Source: Hemileia vastatrix (taxonomy: Eukaryota; Basidiomycota; Pucciniomycetes; Pucciniales; Zaghouaniaceae). Taken from it: a DNA stretch of 64,000 nt. The stretch lies in the NCBI GenBank assembly GCA_030280995.1, contig JASXTE010000002.1:20472683-20536682 (forward strand), given 5' to 3'. The notes below the pieces were generated by a model. The model did no database searches and was not told the DNA's origin. It saw only the letters and a program-made list of their open reading frames with translations. This document shows positions 53,569 to 64,000 of this stretch, piece by piece. Every line of letters starts with the position of its first letter. Position 1 is the stretch's first letter. The position numbers and the translations under genes were made by a program.

Positions 53569-54358
53569 TGTCAAGGGGTCTTTTGGGTCTAGAAGTTTAT
53601 TCGAGGTTTTCACGGGGTATTTAAGGGTTTTAAAGGTCTCTCAACAAAAGCTATGTAATTCTAAAAAAAATTTGATTAATTTACCCAAATAAAAGAGGTG
53701 GTTTTAAAATATCAATATAGATTATAGATTTGAATTACGCTGTTGTAAATACTAAAGTTATAAAATATAGGAATAATTGTAGTGTTGTAATTGTAATAAT
53801 AATGTAAGTGATAAAAGAATGTTCTGAAAAGCACAAAGTAAGGGGCCTTTTATAGGCAAAACATGAGGGAATAAAATAGAGGGAAATTACACCAAATCTT
53901 GTAAGAATTTGAGAAAAAGAATGACTGAAAGGAGTACATATATGACATAACAATTTAATAAACTGGTACGTCAACAAGGACATCAAATTTATTAGCAATA
54001 AAGTTTGAGTTCCTTGGACTGTCACAATTAATTACACAATAATTAATTAATTATATTACTTTCACGGGATTCCAGATCTCTCACTGAGGTAATATAATTG
54101 TTTTAAAGTTTTTTTATTATAATTTTATTATTAAATTCTATTCCCATTGACTTATACCATTGAGCACAGTGTTAGGGAGTAAAATTGTAACGGACATTTT
54201 ATTTACACTAATTAATTATACTACTTATTGTACTTAACTAGTTAATTGTAAGCAGTACTTAAGTAGATAATTAATTATTAGTAAGAAGAAGGGGCGTGGC
54301 TTCAACTCAGTAAAATAATTCATTATTTTACCGGTTAAGTCTAGTAGCCTGGCTGACA
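53569..54358 (-). repeat. G2 3' LTR, about 790 bp
   Basis: TGTCAAGGGGTC...TAGCCTGGCTGACA. The right boundary is fixed by the sequence 'ctccatcactctaaaaaaacaataaaaaatg', matching the position and polypurine context next to the LTR of the intact element (40362). The left boundary is inferred from TG. A TATA-like 'tataaaagg' is on the minus strand near 53845-53855. The partner LTR is not in the window. Confidence 0.65.
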
Positions 54359-54399
54359 CTCCATCACTCTAAAAAAACAATAAAAAATGCTATGATTTT

Positions 54400-55154
54400 T
54401 TCTTTTTATACTTTATTAGTAGAGTAGGAAGATTAGATATCTCCTTCCCAGGTATCCAAGAATCATATTCAGATGATTTATTCTTGAATCTCAATAAGTA
54501 TTCTGTACCTTTTTCAGCAGTGACTATTCTATCATTTAGAATTTTTTCAATTTCTGCTGTTTCAGTGATTTCATTTGGGGTTTTCTTTGGTCTTCCCCTC
54601 CTTTTTGGAAATAAATCACTATTGGATGTTTAAGGTTTCAAAAGAGATATTGGAAAAACAGGATGTTTTCTGTCATATGGAGAATACAAAATAACCTCAA
54701 CTGCATTATCTCCAATCATTCTTCTGACAAAAAATGGACCAACAAATGGATCTTTCAATTTGTTATTACCTTGTAAGTTGAAGTGGACTGAAGAAATCAA
54801 CACTTCATCACCCTTTTTAAAAGTGTATTCTTTATGGGATTTGTCCCATCTCTTCTTCTCATATTAAAATGATTTTTCAATACATTGTTGAGCATGATTT
54901 CTGCATAGTTGTTGCATTTGAAGAAAAGATTTTACACCAGGATGTATATCCAATTTAGGTATTTTATTATTGAGAATTGGGGCAGGAGTATTTGGAACAT
55001 ATCCAAGCCAGAGCTCAAAAGGCTTTCTTTGAGTAACAGAATGAACAGTGCTATTATAAGCAGATTCCAACCCAGAAAGTAAGGTAACCCAATCATGAAT
55101 GAATCTGTCATTATCTTTATACACAAGGACAAAGGCACAATACCTTCTAATCAT
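54400..55154 (-). pseudogene. G2 integrase C-terminal part and chromodomain
   Basis: The open piece 55154-54864 continues the integrase after the catalytic region: 'MIRRYCAFVLVYKDNDRFIHDWVTLLSGLESAYNSTVHSVTQRKPFELWLGYVPN'. Below about 54620 the chromodomain counterpart ('ILNDRIVTAEKGTEYLLRF', 'SWIPGKEISNL') can be read on the minus strand. Stops lie near 54862 and 54630; the region around the catalytic Glu (55155-55337) is interrupted. Confidence 0.8.
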
Positions 55155-55337
55155 GTCCTCTAAAGTCTAAATCATTCTTTCAGCTAAACTATCAGTCTGT
55201 GGATAATGGGAAGTAGAAAGTTTTGGATCACAACCACAAACATCCATCAGAGACATCCAAAATTCAGAAGTAAATTTAGTGTCTCTGTCAGAGATTATGG
55301 CTTTAGGAAAACCAGCAGTATTAAACATATGAGACCA

Positions 55338-56579
55338 CTATAAGAAAGCTAATTCTTTAGTGGAAACATCCTTGTGGGTAGGGATAAATTTACATATTTT
55401 TGTGAATCTGTCCACAATAACCCAACAAGAGTTATAACTGTCTTTACCAGCAATAGGTAATCCTGTTACAAAATCCATGTTTATTATCTGCCATGGTGCA
55501 TCAGGAGGTTCAATATGTTGCATTAATCCTGCTCTTTTACCAGTTAATCTTTTTGATTTTTGGCAAGAATCACAAGACTCAACATATAATTTTGTGTCTT
55601 CAGACATATTAACCCACCAAGCAGTGTTCTTAATTCTGATCATTGTTTTTTCAAGATCAAAATGTCCAGCTAATATGTCATCATGACAAATTTTCAAGAT
55701 GATTTCTCTCATAGAAGGAGGAATAACAATGACATTACTCAACTTTCTTCTATAATATAGATATCCTTCATCAATTGAAAATTTACCTTTTTCCAAAGCT
55801 TTTTGGTACTTTGGTGGAAGGGTTTTAATTAATGCTTGTATTAAAGCATTCTTTGGATCATTTAATATGGTGCATAACTTTTTCAAGACAGTGTCCTTAT
55901 CATATGAATCCAGAATAAGCTGTAATAGCTCTTCCTCCATATCAACCACATATATCCCATGTATATGAATAATTTTATCCTCAGGATCATAAGCAGGATT
56001 AGAGTCATTATTTGGTAAAGGTAACCTAGATAACATATCCACATTTGAGTGAACAATACCAGCCCTATGAATAATTGTCATACTCCCTCTGTATTCTTGA
56101 ACAGCCAACTGCCATCTGAACATATGTCTGTTTGGTGTTTTCAATTTTAAAAGGGATTTAACTGCACTGCAGTCAGTGACAAGTTCAAATTTCTGGTCAT
56201 CTAGGTAATAATGAAGCTTTTCTAGAGCCCACACTACAGCTAAACACTCTAATTGAGTAGCAGAATATTTTAATTCACTATTTCTCAAGGTTCCTGAAAT
56301 ATAACAAATTACTACTTCTGAAACTTTATCATTTATCACTTGTTTTTGATGAAGGAAAGCACCAAGACCAATGAAACTGGCATAAGTGTACAAAAAAAAT
56401 GGTTGATTAAAGTCAGGAAAAGCAAGAATTGGTGCTGACATCAAACAGTGTTTCATAGTGTCAAAGGCTCTTTGTCTTTCACTACTCCAGACAAAAGCAA
56501 AATCCTTTCTAGTTAATTGGGTAAGGGGTAAAGCTATGACTTGGTAATTTTTAATATACTGTCTATAGTATCCACACAT
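55338..56579 (-). pseudogene. G2 RT end, RNase H and integrase start
   Basis: 413 residues: 'MCGYYRQYIKNYQ' (RT connection), RNase H ('FFLYTYASFIGLGAFL', where the first catalytic Asp of TDAS is Tyr; 'ATQLECLAVVWALEKLHYYLDDQKFELVTDCSAVKSLL'; 'VHSNVDMLSR'), integrase zinc finger ('HDDILAGHFDLEKT', 'CDSCQKSKRLTG') and the start of the core ('NMDFVTGLPIAGKDSYNSCWVIVDRFTK'). The lost Asp in RNase H is a likely inactivating change. Confidence 0.9.
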
Positions 56580-57555
56580 ACATTCCCAAAAAACTTTGGA
56601 GCTCTCTAACTGTAGTAGGAGCCTTCACCTGTTGTATGGCTGCCACTTTGTTCTGGTCAACACATATCTGTAAGCCTGAAACAACATGACCAAGAACTTT
56701 TAAAGAACGGAAACCAAATTTACATTTCTTCAAAGCAAGTGTCATATTTATTTCATCCATTTTCTGGAATACTTTACACAGGTGGTTAAGATGGTCCTCA
56801 AATGTTTTTGAGAATATAATGATATCCTCAATATAAACCATCAGCCATCCTTTAATTATCTCTTGATTGAATGTGTTATCCATGACTTTTTGGAAAACTG
56901 AAGGGGCATTTTTAGGGCCAAATGGCATCCTAATATACTTATAAATACCCATATGAGTGGAAATCATCAGAAAGTTCTGAGAATTTTTCTCAACAGGTAC
57001 CTGGTGATATCCTTTGTTACCATCCAAACAGCTGATATATTTAGCACCCTGTAATGTAGCATGTATAGAGCTAATTATAGGTAAAGGGTAGATATCATCA
57101 ACAGTATAAGTATTTAGTGCTCTATAATCACCACATAACCTGGCTTTATCTTTCTCATAAGAAATTAGGACAGGTGAGATAACACAATATTTAGGTGTTT
57201 CAACTACCTTTTCAATAATATTCATTTTTAAAAGGGTAGAGATATTGTCTTCAATATCTTTTCTCTTTGTGGGAGAAGCAGGATAAGGATTCTTCTTTAA
57301 ACTAGGTGGTATATCAGTTAATGGGCAAGACAATGAAAGTTTCATTTCCTCTTTAACTAATCCCAGTTCATGTGATCCATGAGCAAAGGCCATAGGAAAA
57401 GACTTTATCAAGTTAATGATGTAATATTTATCCTCACCAGAAAGTTGTTCTCCAAAAGAGGCATTGTCAATTTCAGACAAAAGGGCATGCATCTCGTTTG
57501 TAGATCTTCCTTTACATTGAACTACAAAATGACATGTGTTCAATTCTGGTTTCAA
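56563..57555 (-). pseudogene. G2 reverse transcriptase
   Basis: 330 residues with 'KLSLSCPLTDIPPSLKKNPYPASPTKRKDIEDN', 'VISPVLISYEKDKARLCGDYRALNTYTVDDIYPLP', 'ISCLDGNKGYHQVPV', 'RMPFGPKNAPSVFQ' and 'LMVYIEDIIIFSKT'. The active-site motif is YIED, not YIDD. It ends in a frameshift near 'SFLGMYVWIL'. The identical sequence restarts on the plus strand at 63193. Confidence 0.9.
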
Positions 57556-57644
57556 TAATTTTTACGGGAGGAAATCTTAAATTTTCTCTTCCCATTCATC
57601 CCCATTGTGAAACATTGATTTGAGGGATCCAATTATATGCCATA

Positions 57645-58073
57645 CTAGGTTAAAATATCATTCCCTACAATAAACCAATTGCTTAAGTTATCATTCTTCA
57701 TGACAACAAAATCAAAAATAGCTCTTACAAAACCATAATTATATTTAAAAAACACTGTGGCTTTGTATTTAAAAATGGGGGACAAAACAGAGCCATAACC
57801 TCTCCAATTTTCAGAAATGATAGGCATCAGTTTTGATTTATAGTCTTGATCCACTGAAGCAAGTTCTCTTTCAGAAACTACACTTCCACCAGCTCCAGAA
57901 TCCAGAACAACTTCTATGCTGGTTCCATTAATCAAGACTGGTGCCTTAAGAGGGGCAATAACAATTGAGTTATCCTCAATGTTCTTTATGATCTCAGCAT
58001 CTTCAACTGTAGATAAAGCATTATTATCAATATCAATAGTATTTAAATAATGAATATCCCCTTCCAGCATCAA
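57645..58073 (-). pseudogene. G2 protease
   Basis: 142 residues with 'APVLINGTSIEVVLDSGAGGSVVSERELASV', an aspartic protease active site DSGA, then 'ENWRGYGSVLSPIFKYKATVFFKYN' and 'NWFIVGNDILT', closely parallel to G1 (residues about 795-892). A stop after NDILT separates it from RT. The plus-strand twin is 62675-63103. Confidence 0.85.
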
Positions 58074-58149
58074 GATTTCTTGTTGAGATTCATATGATAT
58101 ATTGCTGGCACAATCACTTGATGTATCATCCAGTGCTACTGTGTCATCA

Positions 58150-59976
58150 GCATGCTCCTCTGTTTGTTCTACAAGATTTATCTTCTTGTCACAAACATGG
58201 CCTTTCTGCCAAGGCTTGTTTCACTTGAAGCAAGTGTTTGTTGCATACTTTTTTGGTGCAACAGGGGCAGAAGGTTTACCAACCTTTTTCCAGAGGTTTC
58301 TGTTGGTAAGTGGAGGGTTTCTCCAAAGGGGTCCTAGGAATGAGTCTTCTGGAATCATACTTGTTTTTTAGAAGGATCTCATTGCAAGTATTAATGAAAG
58401 AAGAGGGTTCTCTGGAGAACTCAGTCCTAGCCACTATCAAGTCTCTCAGAGACATTGGTAATTTATAAAGGATCCTGTCCTTCCATAACTCAAACTCCAT
58501 ATTTGGGTTCATTGCCCTTAAGATTTTTACAAGTTTCATTAAAAACTCAATAGGTTTATCTGTAGAATAGCTATATCTAGTTTCCTCATACTGCCTTTAT
58601 TGAGCCATTCTGAACTTGGAGCCACAAAATTGTGCTTTAATCAATTTCTTCCAATCCTCCCATGAGTAGTCATTCCCATCCAGGAGAACAGATTCATACC
58701 ACATTAGGGCAACATTAGTGAAGAAAGAAATTAACTTGGACACAATTTCCTCATCTGGGAGTTTGTAAGAATTTTTTAAGTTATCAATTCTGCAAATAAA
58801 TTGCTGCCAATCAGAGGTTGAATCACCATCAAATGTAGGATATTGGTCAAGTTTTGGCCAATTCTTTTAATTTGAAGGAGTCTCCTTAGTACTAGCTTGT
58901 TTCTGAGTAAGAAGCAGTTGTAATTTCTCTAATTAGGCTGTAATCTCATTGATTAATCCTTCTGTTGAAGATCCTGGTGCATCATCAGTTTTTGATGGAA
59001 ACTCAGTGTTATCAACAGGTATTTCTGGAGCTATTTTTACTTTAGATGAACTAGCCACAGGTATTATTTGAGAATCCTGCACTATATGTTCCTTCACAGA
59101 AATGTCAGAATATTTCTGGTCAGTCAACGATGAGTTCAATTTTTCTTCAATGGTTGTTAGTCTTGTTTTCATTCATGGAAGACTAGATAAACTCTCATTG
59201 ATAGTTGCAAAATATAACTGATTTTTATTTTGAAAAGATGAATAATGGTCATTCAATCTTTTCAGATTCATCTTATCTATCTCCACCTCCTGGCAACAGG
59301 CAGATACAGTATCTTTCAGTTTAGACAAATCATTTTTTATATTTTGCCATAAAGCAACTTAATTTTCATGGGTTGCTTTGTAATGAGACAATTCATCAGA
59401 GACTCTCTGTGATTCACTTCTTAATGCTTGATAACCCTGATCAGTTAACAAACTATTATATCTCTGAGACAATTGCATATTGTTCATGATATGATTTTGT
59501 TTGGAAATAATATCTCTCAAGTACTCATCATTAATCCTTGCTACATCTGAAGTGTTTCTCAATAAGGAAACTGAGTAACTTTCCAGACTCTCATAGAACT
59601 CAGGGTCAAGAGTTTCATCAATTACAGCCATAACAGGGTTAATCATTGAGGTAGCAATTAAATGTAATGGATTAGATACATGAGATATCTGTCTACTGCT
59701 CCCAGCCTCTACTGGTCTCAAGGTGTCTTCAAACCTCTCAGATTTACCTGAAAAAACAGAATCAGCTACAAGAAATGGCACCTGAGAATCAATAGAGGGA
59801 GGTACCAGGGTTTGCTGGGTATGACCATATTGGGCTATCTCCTTCTTTTGCCTCCTTGATAGGGGTGGGGAGGTGTGGGGTTGACCTGGTTGGGTCTTGA
59901 CGGACCTGCCTGAGGTAACTGATGCTGATTTTGAGACAGGTAGTCCCACTGAGTGTTTAACCAGTCCCACTGCCAC
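58150..59976 (-). pseudogene. G2 gag (N-terminal region, capsid, zinc knuckle)
   Basis: From 59976 the frame begins 'MAVGLVKHSVG' (205 codons, Ser/Gln/Pro-rich then helical, to 59359), a stop, then about 59172-58933 ('MKTRLTTIEEKLNSSL'), another stop, and the capsid ('WPKLDQYPTFDGDSTSDWQQF', 58870-58700; 'MKLVKILRAMNPNMEFELWKDRILYKLPMSLRDLIVARTEF', 58539 down). The zinc knuckle CX2CX7HXC lies near 58235-58190. At least four stops interrupt it. Confidence 0.85.
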
Positions 59977-59995
59977 TTGGACACTTCCACCTTTT

Positions 59996-60752
59996 AATTT
60001 TAATAAAAAATTTTTAAATTAATAAAGATTCATATTTAATTACTTCAGTTGACAATAAGTCCTGGTAATAAATTAGTTGATTTAAATCCTGAAAATAATT
60101 AATTAAAATTATTAATAAAAATTTTAATTTATTTCTACAGTTGATTATATTATAATCCTGGTTTTAAATTATTATTTTTTTGAATTAATAAATTAATTTT
60201 ATTTAGTTGATTTTTATCCTAAAAAAAAGATTTTTTTTTATATTTTTATTTTATTTCTGTTAAATTAAAATTAAAAATAAAGACTAATTATTCTTCTTGT
60301 CTCTTTTCTTCATTTCAGTTGAATCTTAAAATGACTGACCAAAGTGGTTCTGCTGCACGTGAAGAGGAACTAGACTTGATTGATTATGATGAACCTACTT
60401 CTGTAAGTTCTCCTTTAACAAGAAGAATTTCTCAGATTAATAAATCTTTGCCTCAAACATGATGTAGAGATGGATGAAGTAGAAATCTTAGTGGACACAA
60501 CTCAGGATTAGAAGCCTATGGTAAACCCACCAGAAGAGCTTCCAAAAGGCTTCAGGATAAAAAAGATGCCATTGCCTCAACAGGTAAAGAGTCTGTCAAC
60601 TCACATAAAGGAGCTAAGGACAGAAAACTTGAGACTAAAGGCAAGGGTAGATGCTCTGGAAGAAAAGGTGAGAATGATAGATACCTTTCTTCAAGAGAAG
60701 AAGAAACCTCTTCCTCCCAGGGATCAACAACAATTGGCTCCCCAGTCCCAAG
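59996..60752 (+). other. Palindrome spacer: 5' part of the right-hand G2 copy
   Basis: 60331-60752 encodes the beginning of the right-hand copy's small upstream ORF. 59996-60330 is very AT-rich with a loose repeat of 'cagttga...tcctgg' (about 60046, 60137) and pyrimidine-rich sequence ending 'tttcttcatttcag' just before the ATG at 60331, which resembles a 3' splice site or leader end. It has no match in the left copy. Confidence 0.6.
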
Positions 60753-60913
60753 AAAAGGTGGAAGTGTCCAAGTGGCAGTGGGACTGGTTAAACACTCAGT
60801 GGGACTACCTGTCTCAAAATCAGCATCAGTTACCTCAGGCAGGTCCGTCAAGACCCAACCAGGTCAACCCCACACCTCCCCACCCCTATCAAGGAGGCAA
60901 AAGAAGGAGATAG
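60331..60913 (+). pseudogene. G2 small upstream ORF ('SKWxWDW' ORF), right-hand copy
   Basis: Starts MTDQSGSAAREEELDLIDYDEPTS at 60331; a frame change near 60455 leads to 'HDVEMDEVEILVDTTQD', a stop, and then the open part 60518-60913: 'LPQQVKSLSTHIKELRTENLRLKARVDALEEKVRMID' (coiled coil), a Pro/Gln linker, 'VEVSKWQWDWLNTQW' and the basic end 'HPYQGGKRRR'. This mirrors the G1 ORF at 45880-46329 in order, motif and end. Its last 142 bases overlap the start of gag (60772) in a different frame. One indel and one stop mark it as decayed. Confidence 0.7.
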
Positions 60914-62600
60914 CCCAATATGGTCATACCCAGCAAACCCTGGTACCTCCCTCTATTGATTCTCAGGTGCCATTTCTTGTAGCTGATTCTGTTTTTTCAG
61001 GTAAATCTGAGAGGTTTGAAGACACCTTGAGACCAGTAGAGGCTGGGAGCAGTAGACAGATATCTCATGTATCTAATCCATTACATTTAATTGCTACCTC
61101 AATGATTAACCCTGTTATGGCTGTAATTGATGAAACTCTTGACCCTGAGTTCTATGAGAGTCTGGAAAGTTACTCAGTTTCCTTATTGAGAAACACTTCA
61201 GATGTAGCAAGGATTAATGATGAGTACTTGAGAGATATTATTTCCAAACAAAATCATATCATGAACAATATGCAATTGTCTCAGAGATATAATAGTTTGT
61301 TAACTGATCAGGGTTATCAAGCATTAAGAAGTGAATCACAGAGAGTCTCTGATGAATTGTCTCATTACAAAGCAACCCATGAAAATTAAGTTGCTTTATG
61401 GCAAAATATAAAAAATGATTTGTCTAAACTGAAAGATACTGTATCTGCCTGTTGCCAGGAGGTGGAGATAGATAAGATGAATCTGAAAAGATTGAATGAC
61501 CATTATTCATCTTTTCAAAATAAAAATCAGTTATATTTTGCAACTATCAATGAGAGTTTATCTAGTCTTCCATGAATGAAAACAAGACTAACAACCATTG
61601 AAGAAAAATTGAACTCATCGTTGACTGACCAGAAATATTCTGACATTTCTGTGAAGGAACATATAGTGCAGGATTCTCAAATAATACCTGTGGCTAGTTC
61701 ATCTAAAGTAAAAATAGCTCCAGAAATACCTGTTGATAACACTGAGTTTCCATCAAAAACTGATGATGCACCAGGATCTTCAACAGAAGGATTAATCAAT
61801 GAGATTACAGCCTAATTAGAGAAATTACAACTGCTTCTTACTCAGAAACAAGCTAGTACTAAGGAGACTCCTTCAAATTAAAAGAATTGGCCAAAACTTG
61901 ACCAATATCCTACATTTGATGGTGATTCAACCTCTGATTGGCAGCAATTTATTTGCAGAATTGATAACTTAAAAAATTCTTACAAACTCCCAGATGAGGA
62001 AATTGTGTCCAAGTTAATTTCTTTCTTCACTAATGTTGCCCTAATGTGGTATGAATCTGTTCTCCTGGATGGGAATGACTACTCATGGGAGGATTGGAAG
62101 AAATTGATTAAAGCACAATTTTGTGGCTCCAAGTTCAGAATGGCTCAATAAAGGCAGTATGAGGAAACTAGATATAGCTATTCTACAGATAAACCTATTG
62201 AGTTTTTAATGAAACTTGTAAAAATCTTAAGGGCAATGAACCCAAATATGGAGTTTGAGTTATGGAAGGACAGGATCCTTTATAAATTACCAATGTCTCT
62301 GAGAGACTTGATAGTGGCTAGGACTGAGTTCTCCAGAGAACCCTCTTCTTTCATTAATACTTGCAATGAGATCCTTCTAAAAAACAAGTATGATTCCAGA
62401 AGACTCATTCCTAGGACCCCTTTGGAGAAACCCTCCACTTACCAACAGAAACCTCTGGAAAAAGGTTGGTAAACCTTCTGCCCCTGTTGCACCAAAAAAG
62501 TATGCAACAAACACTTGCTTCAAGTGAAACAAGCCTTGGCAGAAAGGCCATGTTTGTGACAAGAAGATAAATCTTGTAGAACAAACAGAGGAGCATGCTG
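60772..62600 (+). pseudogene. G2 gag, right-hand palindrome copy
   Basis: Exact mirror of the pieces at 59976-58150: 'MAVGLVKHSVG' (60772-61389), 'MKTRLTTIEEKL' (61576-61815), capsid from about 61880, 'MKLVKILRAMNP' (62209-62472) and the zinc knuckle near 62515-62560. The same stops are present. Confidence 0.9.
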
Positions 62601-62674
62601 ATGACACAGTAGCACTGGATGATACATCAAGTGATTGTGCCAGCAATATATCATATGAATCTCAACAAGAAATC

Positions 62675-63103
62675 TTGATGCTGGAAGGGGATATTCATTA
62701 TTTAAATACTATTGATATTGATAATAATGCTTTATCTACAGTTGAAGATGCTGAGATCATAAAGAACATTGAGGATAACTCAATTGTTATTGCCCCTCTT
62801 AAGGCACCAGTCTTGATTAATGGAACCAGCATAGAAGTTGTTCTGGATTCTGGAGCTGGTGGAAGTGTAGTTTCTGAAAGAGAACTTGCTTCAGTGGATC
62901 AAGACTATAAATCAAAACTGATGCCTATCATTTCTGAAAATTGGAGAGGTTATGGCTCTGTTTTGTCCCCCATTTTTAAATACAAAGCCACAGTGTTTTT
63001 TAAATATAATTATGGTTTTGTAAGAGCTATTTTTGATTTTGTTGTCATGAAGAATGATAACTTAAGCAATTGGTTTATTGTAGGGAATGATATTTTAACC
63101 TAG
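62675..63103 (+). pseudogene. G2 protease, right-hand palindrome copy
   Basis: Identical to the 142-residue frame at 57645-58073, with DSGA active site and a stop after NDILT. Confidence 0.9.
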
Positions 63104-63192
63104 TATGGCATATAATTGGATCCCTCAAATCAATGTTTCACAATGGGGATGAATGGGAAGAGAAAATTTAAGATTTCCTCCCGTAAAAATTA

Positions 63193-64000
63193 TTGAAACC
63201 AGAATTGAACACATGTCATTTTGTAGTTCAATGTAAAGGAAGATCTACAAACGAGATGCATGCCCTTTTGTCTGAAATTGACAATGCCTCTTTTGGAGAA
63301 CAACTTTCTGGTGAGGATAAATATTACATCATTAACTTGATAAAGTCTTTTCCTATGGCCTTTGCTCATGGATCACATGAACTGGGATTAGTTAAAGAGG
63401 AAATGAAACTTTCATTGTCTTGCCCATTAACTGATATACCACCTAGTTTAAAGAAGAATCCTTATCCTGCTTCTCCCACAAAGAGAAAAGATATTGAAGA
63501 CAATATCTCTACCCTTTTAAAAATGAATATTATTGAAAAGGTAGTTGAAACACCTAAATATTGTGTTATCTCACCTGTCCTAATTTCTTATGAGAAAGAT
63601 AAAGCCAGGTTATGTGGTGATTATAGAGCACTAAATACTTATACTGTTGATGATATCTACCCTTTACCTATAATTAGCTCTATACATGCTACATTACAGG
63701 GTGCTAAATATATCAGCTGTTTGGATGGTAACAAAGGATATCACCAGGTACCTGTTGAGAAAAATTCTCAGAACTTTCTGATGATTTCCACTCATATGGG
63801 TATTTATAAGTATATTAGGATGCCATTTGGCCCTAAAAATGCCCCTTCAGTTTTCCAAAAAGTCATGGATAACACATTCAATCAAGAGATAATTAAAGGA
63901 TGGCTGATGGTTTATATTGAGGATATCATTATATTCTCAAAAACATTTGAGGACCATCTTAACCACCTGTGTAAAGTATTCCAGAAAATGGATGAAATAA
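63193..64000 (+). pseudogene. G2 reverse transcriptase, right-hand copy, cut by window end
   Basis: Mirror of 57555-56748, from 'MKPELNTCHF' through the 'YIEDIIIFSKT' active site (63910-63945) to 'FQKMDEI' at the window end. Continuation expected outside. Confidence 0.9.

Larger units (their letters stand above)
54359..59995 (-). mobile_element. Decayed Ty3/gypsy element G2, 5'-truncated at a palindrome breakpoint
   Basis: Same domain order as G1, with many stops and frameshifts. From the left on the minus strand: chromodomain (54400-54620), integrase (54864-55700), RNase H/RT (55338-57555), protease (57645-58073), zinc knuckle and capsid (58150-58870) and gag N-terminus (58933-59976). At 59995 homology with the right-hand copy stops. 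From 56748 rightward it is one arm of the palindrome. Average similarity to G1 is moderate, so it is a distinct subfamily. Confidence 0.9.
56748..64000. repeat. Giant inverted repeat (palindrome), arms at least 3.2 kb
   Basis: Every position p in 56748-59995 pairs with 120748-p in 60753-64000. Open frames in the arms have identical translations (205, 79, 87 and 142 residues), the same stops recur at mirrored places, and all spot checks of nucleotides agree exactly, including the last 60 bases of the window. Pairing ends at 59995/60753 with 'ccacctttt' against 'aaaaggtgg'. The spacer is 757 bp. The outer end is beyond the window. Confidence 0.95.

Noticed and set aside
58102..58371. 89-codon plus-strand frame, present again at 62377-62646
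   Set aside because: It is antisense to the gag/zinc-knuckle region and duplicated only because of the palindrome.
1..64000. tRNA or rRNA genes
   Set aside because: No cloverleaf with A and B box pair or rRNA-like conserved stretch caught my eye; I could not run a covariance search.

Overview
The window is a densely nested transposon landscape from an AT-rich eukaryotic genome, most likely a rust fungus (Pucciniales). This is inference from content: low GC, short GT-AG introns, chromodomain Ty3/gypsy elements, Harbinger-type DNA transposons with a SANT/trihelix-like partner ORF, and a decayed gene resembling the Tet-like 2OG-Fe(II) oxygenases expanded in rusts. I saw no rRNA, tRNA or CRISPR. 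The only non-transposon gene I can support is a secreted-protein gene present twice.

Layout. 1-2.9 kb: AT-rich sequence with a small gag-like fragment. 2.9-6.65 kb: two insertions with CACT-type terminal inverted repeats (TIRs), the larger holding a big T-rich/A-rich hairpin. 6.66-22.7 kb: the 5' remnant and LTR of an old Ty3/gypsy element, cut up by five later insertions: a 6.7-kb Harbinger-type element (7892-14586) with a SANT-like ORF, a Tet-like oxygenase pseudogene and a DDE nuclease pseudogene; an LTR-like insertion (14987-16345) carrying a 64-bp micro-element; a solo LTR (16616-18107); and a 4.1-kb palindromic non-autonomous element (18540-22673).

22.8-48.97 kb: a tandemly duplicated gene segment. 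Copy A (about 22.83-25.46 plus 32.32-32.59 kb) was split by a Ty1/copia element (25456-32323), itself carrying a nested TIR element. Copy B (about 35.1-38.86 plus 48.59-48.97 kb) was split by a nearly intact 9.7-kb chromodomain Ty3/gypsy element (38862-48586, called G1 below). Each copy preserves the other's empty insertion site. Each encodes a predicted secreted protein of 552 residues; the two proteins are almost identical over their first 400 residues and differ sharply in the last 150. Solo LTRs and hairpin MITEs, most with exact target-site duplications (TSDs), fill the space between the copies.

48.97-53.5 kb: a second Harbinger-type element, this one with CACTA-like TIRs. 53.57-64 kb: a second, decayed Ty3/gypsy element (G2), which beyond 56748 becomes one arm of a palindrome with arms of at least 3.2 kb that look perfect and a 757-bp spacer. 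The palindrome runs off the window end.

Main points of interest: a small upstream ORF ('SKWxWDW' ORF) conserved in three Ty3/gypsy copies and overlapping gag-pol in another frame; the oxygenase cargo inside a Harbinger-type element; the C-terminal divergence of the secreted gene pair; a TIR family with CACT ends and 3-bp TSDs; and the giant palindrome, which is either very recent or an assembly artefact. All element ends and TSDs were read by eye; protein family names come from motif recognition and were not searched.
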